From the NCBI RefSeq assembly GCF_013410945.1, contig NZ_JACCCH010000001.1:930001-994000 (forward strand): DNA of 64,000 nt. Direction: 5' to 3'. This document shows, piece after piece, positions 59,813 through 64,000 of the stretch. Position 1 is the first letter of the stretch. Each line of letters starts with the position of its first letter. Source of the stretch: Leifsonia sp. AK011 (GTDB lineage: Bacteria > Actinomycetota > Actinomycetes > Actinomycetales > Microbacteriaceae). The notes under the pieces are model-generated. The model was not told the DNA's origin. It saw only the letters and a list, made by a program, of their open reading frames with translations, and made no database searches. Made by a program: the position numbers and the translations under genes.

Positions 59813-61132
59813 ATGCCCACCACCTCGACCGCCGCACCGTCCGTCGTGACGCTGCCTGCCGTGGAGGGCATCGCGCACGTCACCGACGAGCGACTTCTCG
59901 AGCTGGAGCGGCAGGCTACCGCCGCCCGCCGACAGGTGGATGCTGTGACCATCGCAATCACCTCGGAGATCGTGCGGCGTTCTGACAGTTCGCTCGGCCA
60001 TGCCGGTCTCTCTGCGCGACTCGGGGCGGCGAGCCCGGAGAAAGCCATCCAAGCGCTCACGGGCGTGAGCTTCGCGGAGGCCAGGGCGCTCGCGACCGTC
60101 GCGACCTCGGTGGGGGATGACTCGCCCTGGCTCTCACCCGTGCGCAGTGGCGTCGCCGACGGTTCCCTCTCCGTCGCCTCAGCGGCCGCCATCGCCACAG
60201 GGCTCGGCACACCGGATGCGGATGTCGCGGCCGACGACCTCCTCGATGCTGCAGACCAGCTCGTGGATCTCGCGGCCACCGCAACGCCCGAGTCGGTCGG
60301 CAAGTCGGCCCGGATCCTCCGTGAGCAACTGGCGGCCGCGAACATCGCTGACCTCGAAGCGCACCGCCGCTCGCGCCGGAGCCTCACGTGGCATCAGCAG
60401 CCCGACGGGATGACTCGACTCAACGCACTCCTCGACCCCGAATCGGCGGCCGTCATCACTGGTGCCATCGACACCGTGCTGTCACCGCGGCGCGGCGGGC
60501 CGCGATTCGTCGACCCCGACGAGCAGGAGCGGGCCGACGAGCTAGTCGCGGACACGCGCACCACGCCGCAGCTCGCCGTCGACACTCTCGTCGACATCGT
60601 GGAGCTTGCAGTGCGGGCATCCGGCACGGACATCGACCCCGCGTCGCTCTTCGGAACCCGCTCACCCGCCGTGCGTGTGCACGTGCCGCTCGAGGCTCTC
60701 GAGACCGGAGAGGGTGCCGGCTACTTCGAGGGTCAGACCGCACTCGTGAGCGCTGAGACCGCCGCCCGTCACGTCTGCGTTTCCGGGATCATCCCCATCC
60801 TCTTCGCCGGAGCGAAGGCCATCGACGTAGGAAACACTCACAGGCTGCACTCGGCTCGACAGCGTGTGGCGCTCGCCGCCCAGTGGAACGGATGCCCCAT
60901 GCCCGGCTGTGATCGACCCCCGAGCATGACCGAGATCCACCATCCCGAGCCCTGGAACGGCCACAATACGACGCTCAAGAACGCCATACCCTTCTGCAAG
61001 TTCCACCACGTCGAGATACACGCCAACCACTGGACGATCGAGCGACGCGGAAGCGAGTACTGGCTCGTGCCTCCGCCGGACCATCCGGGCAAAGCCGATC
61101 CGCAACGTCTCGTTCCCCGCTCGCTGATCTGA
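59813..61132 (+). CDS. DUF222/HNH endonuclease (13E12-like)
   Basis: 439-aa protein. N-terminal DUF222 (13E12) domain covers residues 25-290 (LERQATAARRQVDAVTIAI ... HRRSRRSLTWHQQPDGMTRL). The C-terminal HNH has TEIHHPEPWNGHNTTLKN and PFCKFHHVEIHANHW with the Cys pair around CPMPGCDRPP. Such genes are in the LexA regulon in mycobacteria, and an SOS-box-like site lies just upstream here. ATG at 59813. Multi-copy family in actinobacteria, possibly mobile-derived. Confidence 0.9.
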   Translation: MPTTSTAAPSVVTLPAVEGIAHVTDERLLELERQATAARRQVDAVTIAITSEIVRRSDSSLGHAGLSARLGAASPEKAIQALTGVSFAEARALATVATSVGDDSPWLSPVRSGVADGSLSVASAAAIATGLGTPDADVAADDLLDAADQLVDLAATATPESVGKSARILREQLAAANIADLEAHRRSRRSLTWHQQPDGMTRLNALLDPESAAVITGAIDTVLSPRRGGPRFVDPDEQERADELVADTRTTPQLAVDTLVDIVELAVRASGTDIDPASLFGTRSPAVRVHVPLEALETGEGAGYFEGQTALVSAETAARHVCVSGIIPILFAGAKAIDVGNTHRLHSARQRVALAAQWNGCPMPGCDRPPSMTEIHHPEPWNGHNTTLKNAIPFCKFHHVEIHANHWTIERRGSEYWLVPPPDHPGKADPQRLVPRSLI

Positions 61133-61152
61133 GCGTGCCCTAGCCGCGCAAC

Positions 61153-62505
61153 TCAGCACTCCACGACGTTCACTGCGAGCCCACCCTCGCTCGTCTCCTT
61201 GTACTTCGTCGACATGTCCGCACCCGTCTGGCGCATGGTCTCCACAACGGTGTCGAGCGACACAAAGTGCGAACCATCACCACGCAATGCAAGCCGAGCT
61301 GCAGTAACAGCAGTCGAGGCTGCAATCGCATTCCGCTCAATGCAGGGAATCTGCACCAGCCCACCCACCGGGTCACACGTCAACCCAAGGTGGTGCTCAA
61401 TAGCGATCTCCGCAGCGTTCTCCACCTGCTCGGGGGTTCCACCCATCACAGCGGTGAGACCACCAGCCGCCATCGCACACGCCGAACCGACCTCCGCCTG
61501 ACAGCCGCCCTCGGCACCAGAAATCGACGCGTTCGCCTTGAAGAGAGAACCGAGAGCAGTCGCTGTAAGAAGAAACTCCCGCATACCCGGGGCCGGGTCA
61601 TCCGTCGGGCACACGAACTGAGCCCAATACCGCGCAACCGCCGGAAGGATGCCAGCCGCACCGTTCGTCGGAGCAGTCACAACGCGACCACCCGACGCGT
61701 TCTCCTCGTTCACCGCAAGAGCGAAAGTCGCGAGCCACTCACCAGGCAGAACGCGGCCAGTCCGGGCATCCGACTCGAGCTGCTCCCGAATCGCACCCGC
61801 GCGACGACGCACACCGAGCGCACCCGGCAGAGTGCCGCTCGCGTGGAGGCCAGCAGTAATGCAATCGTCCATCGCACGCCAGATCGCATCGAGCGCGCCA
61901 TCCACCTCGGCCGGAGAGCGTCGGGACTCCTCGTTGCGACGAGCGACATCCGCGATAGTGACCCCCTCGAGAGAGCACAGCGCAAGAAGACTTACCGCAG
62001 TTCCGTACGCCATCGGGTACTCGACCGCCGAACCCCTCGGCTCACCATCGCGACGGATGAACCCGCCCCCGATCGAGAAGTAGGTCTCCTGCAGGAGCAC
62101 CTCGCCACCCGCCCCGAGAGCAGTGACCATGAGAGCATTCGGATGCCCCGGCAGTCGAACTCGAGGCTGCAACTGCGCATCGCCCCGAGCAAACGTCACC
62201 GGCCACAGCCCATCAAGCAGGAGCGGTGACCCGTCCACCCAGTCTGACCAGACCCCGCGGACGTCGGCAGGGTCCACGGTCTCGGGAGCGTGCCCTTGAA
62301 GCCCCGCAACGATGGCATCGGGGGTGCCGTGACCAAGACCAGTTGCGCCGAGCGAACCGTAGAGATCACAGGTGATGCGAGCGGGACGAGCATCCACCGC
62401 CCGCCCAGCGAAGTCGAGCGCAGCGCGCATCGGACCGACGGTATGAGAACTCGAAGGCCCCACACCGACGGAGAACAACTCGAACGCCGAGACGTACGCG
62501 GTCAT
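61153..62505 (-). CDS. sdaA: L-serine ammonia-lyase (iron-sulfur, single chain)
   Basis: 450-aa enzyme that turns L-serine into pyruvate and ammonia. N-terminal beta domain starts SVGVGPSSSHTVGPMRAA; the alpha domain has APTNGAAGILPAV and the iron-sulfur cysteines in GAEGGCQAEVGSACAMAAGG and LTCDPVGGLVQIPCIERNA. One-chain type as in E. coli SdaA. ATG at 62505; the frame runs upstream without coding character. Stop near the HNH gene end, convergent. Confidence 0.94.
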   Translation of the reverse strand: MTAYVSAFELFSVGVGPSSSHTVGPMRAALDFAGRAVDARPARITCDLYGSLGATGLGHGTPDAIVAGLQGHAPETVDPADVRGVWSDWVDGSPLLLDGLWPVTFARGDAQLQPRVRLPGHPNALMVTALGAGGEVLLQETYFSIGGGFIRRDGEPRGSAVEYPMAYGTAVSLLALCSLEGVTIADVARRNEESRRSPAEVDGALDAIWRAMDDCITAGLHASGTLPGALGVRRRAGAIREQLESDARTGRVLPGEWLATFALAVNEENASGGRVVTAPTNGAAGILPAVARYWAQFVCPTDDPAPGMREFLLTATALGSLFKANASISGAEGGCQAEVGSACAMAAGGLTAVMGGTPEQVENAAEIAIEHHLGLTCDPVGGLVQIPCIERNAIAASTAVTAARLALRGDGSHFVSLDTVVETMRQTGADMSTKYKETSEGGLAVNVVEC

Positions 62506-62539
62506 GTGTCCGAGGGTACGCCTGGGCTGCACGACATCG

Positions 62540-62881
62540 TCAGTCTCCGCGATCGACTTCTCCGTCGTCGAGGAGGTCGTTGGCGTCGACGGTGTCCTCG
62601 CCACCCATCGCGGCATCCGTCTCGATGAGGCCGCCGTCGACCTCGGGAATCACGCCATCCGGGAGCGCCTCACCGGCGGCATCGCCGACAGGTGCATCAG
62701 GCGGTGTGGGGTCCTCGGGAGCGCCCTCGGGGGGAGTGGGTGCCGGCGGCGGTGTCGACACCGGTCCGCCGCCGGCAGTCTTGGGGTCCGAGTCCTGCGA
62801 AGAGGCGGGCACTTCGCCACCGGCCGACGGCGCGGAGCGACGGATGGGGTCGGGGTCTGCTGACGAGATCGTGTCGGACAT
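62540..62881 (-). CDS. acidic, disordered protein of unknown function
   Basis: 113-aa protein, ATG at 62881, Pro/Ser/Gly-rich (PVSTPPPAPTPPEGAPEDPT) and acidic at the end (TVDANDLLDDGEVDRGD). No folded domain or membrane segment. 34 bp upstream of sdaA and on the same strand, so it could be co-transcribed. Function unknown. Confidence 0.55.
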   Translation of the reverse strand: MSDTISSADPDPIRRSAPSAGGEVPASSQDSDPKTAGGGPVSTPPPAPTPPEGAPEDPTPPDAPVGDAAGEALPDGVIPEVDGGLIETDAAMGGEDTVDANDLLDDGEVDRGD

Positions 62882-63074
62882 GAACCCAGTAAAACCAGCG
62901 GACGGGCATCCGTGAAGGGCTGGACACGGTGCCCTCTCCAAGCTAGAGGCAATGGAAGTACTTTCATCCTGCAACGGTAACCAGCGCTTCACCCTGCGGA
63001 CACCGAGCGCGGGGAGGCTGGAGCTTGTCCCCCGCTCCGGGGTACAAAACCCTCGATCCCCTAAGGACCTTCTC

Positions 63075-64000
63075 GTGCCCTTGTCGCATCGCTTCCGCCG
63101 GATCCTCGGCACAGCTCTCGTCGCCTCCGTGGCGACGGGCGCTCTCGTCGCAACACCACTCTCGGCAACAGCCGCAGAAGACGAAGATCTCGCGTCGCGC
63201 TTCACCTTCGCGGTGTTGCCCGACACGCAGTTCTACTCGCGCTATTCCCCCGACCAGTTCCACCCTCGCTATGGCGCTGACCCCTATGAGGTGCAGACGC
63301 AGTGGCTCGCCGACCACGCAGACGACCTCGACATCCCCTTCGTCGCCCACCTCGGTGACATCGTCGACCGCGTCGGCACCAATCACGAATGGGTGGCCGC
63401 AGACACAGCCATGAAGAACCTCGAGAACGCGAACGTGCCGTACTCGATTCTTGCTGGCAACCACGACGTGCGTAACAGCAACGACCAGCTCGACGACACC
63501 AGCTACAACCTGTCCAACGAGCCGTTCCTCACGTGGTTCGGAGTGAACCGCCGAGAGAATCTCTCCACCTACGAGGGAAGCGATCCCACGGGCTTCAGCC
63601 AGTACCACATCTTCGAGGCCGAGGGCCAGCAGTTCATGGTGCTCGCTCTCCCGTGGCGTGCATCCGACGCGACGATGGCGTGGGCGGATGCAGCGATGGC
63701 GGCTCACCCGACGCTTCCCGTCATCCTCACCACCCACTCCCTGCTCAACATCGCACCCGACGGCATCTCGCCGCTCGAGACGGAGTACGGCCTCGAACTC
63801 TGGGACAAGCTCATCCGCAGCAACGACCAGATCTTCATGACGCTCAACGGTCACTTCCACGGTGCCACCCAGCTGGTGAAGACGAACGATGCAGGCCACC
63901 CCGTCTACGAGATCCTCATGGACTACCAGATGGCGTACGAGGGCGGTAACGGTTACCTCGGTCTCTTCGAGTTCGACCTGACCAACAACCTCATCGATGT
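63075..64000 (+). CDS. secreted calcineurin-like metallophosphoesterase, 3' end outside the window
   Basis: At least 308 codons, GTG start at 63075 with RBS AAGGAC. Signal peptide with ALVATPLSATAAED cleavage region; then metallophosphoesterase motifs: VLPDTQFYSR (D-x-Q variant), HLGDIVDRVG (GDxxD), LAGNHDVRN (GNHD), VILTTHSLL (H) and NGHFHGATQ (GHxH). It runs open to the last base of the window, so the end is missing. An exported phosphodiesterase or 5'-nucleotidase-like enzyme is likely; substrate unknown. Confidence 0.88.
   Translation, partial: MPLSHRFRRILGTALVASVATGALVATPLSATAAEDEDLASRFTFAVLPDTQFYSRYSPDQFHPRYGADPYEVQTQWLADHADDLDIPFVAHLGDIVDRVGTNHEWVAADTAMKNLENANVPYSILAGNHDVRNSNDQLDDTSYNLSNEPFLTWFGVNRRENLSTYEGSDPTGFSQYHIFEAEGQQFMVLALPWRASDATMAWADAAMAAHPTLPVILTTHSLLNIAPDGISPLETEYGLELWDKLIRSNDQIFMTLNGHFHGATQLVKTNDAGHPVYEILMDYQMAYEGGNGYLGLFEFDLTNNLID

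Overview
The window is high-GC chromosomal DNA from an actinobacterium, most likely a Microbacteriaceae member. The reasons are the gene families (Eis-type acetyltransferase, ECF41 and SigK sigma factors, DipZ, GlnR, DUF222-HNH), many GTG/TTG starts, many four-base ATGA/GTGA overlaps, and dense palindromic REP-like repeats built on GGTTGAGTAG...CGAAACCTCACC. This is inferred from family content by reading alone; no database search was possible. About 100 features are listed.

Region 1 (1-12.4 kb) is an accessory or defence island that ends at a tRNA-Lys gene. A complete aldo/keto reductase gene and a 5' fragment of the same gene (about 96% identical by eye) form direct repeats around a cassette of small orphan genes. 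Next comes a compact CBASS-like operon: a CD-NTase, a two-TM beta-rich effector resembling Cap15, and an overlapping third gene resembling ApeA/HEPN proteins. A NucS-like nuclease gene follows. After it comes an operon of a small membrane protein plus three overlapping micro-ORFs (35, 44 and 39 codons) that share the motif V-P-P-x-x-[IV]-[DE]-x-x-[AV]-[FW]. An IS481-family element with an in-frame stop in its transposase lies beside the tRNA.

Region 2 (12.4-24.1 kb) is core and regulatory: an Eis-like acetyltransferase; an ECF41 sigma factor with a SnoaL tail and two NAD(P)-binding reductase-like genes behind a matching promoter; SigK and anti-SigK next to a fasciclin lipoprotein and DipZ, a grouping known from mycobacteria; and an ArsR/SRPBCC pair. 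REP clusters fill the gaps.

Region 3 (24.1-34.3 kb) is a phosphate block on the minus strand: pstS, pstC, pstA, pstB, a response-regulator-like gene with a degenerate receiver, and a second pstS. Both pstS genes have 11-bp direct-repeat PHO boxes. Nudix-phosphatase, polyphosphate kinase and GlnR genes follow.

Region 4 (34.3-45.5 kb) holds housekeeping and transport genes: nitrobindin-like protein, YgfZ (carrying an in-frame REP-like tandem insertion), a FUSC membrane protein, an MFS exporter with a divergent TetR, a methyltransferase, a second ArsR/SRPBCC pair, phosphoglycerate mutase and small membrane proteins.

Region 5 (45.5-64 kb) mixes nucleic-acid enzymes and accessory genes: an EcsC-like protein, DUF429, uracil-DNA-glycosylase-like, GIY-YIG and DEDDh-exonuclease/BRCT proteins, a single-chain Type ISP restriction-modification enzyme followed by a pentapeptide membrane protein, RtcB, a membrane protein/TetR pair with a perfect operator, a DUF222-HNH gene behind an SOS-box-like palindrome, serine dehydratase, and the start of a secreted metallophosphoesterase that runs off the window.
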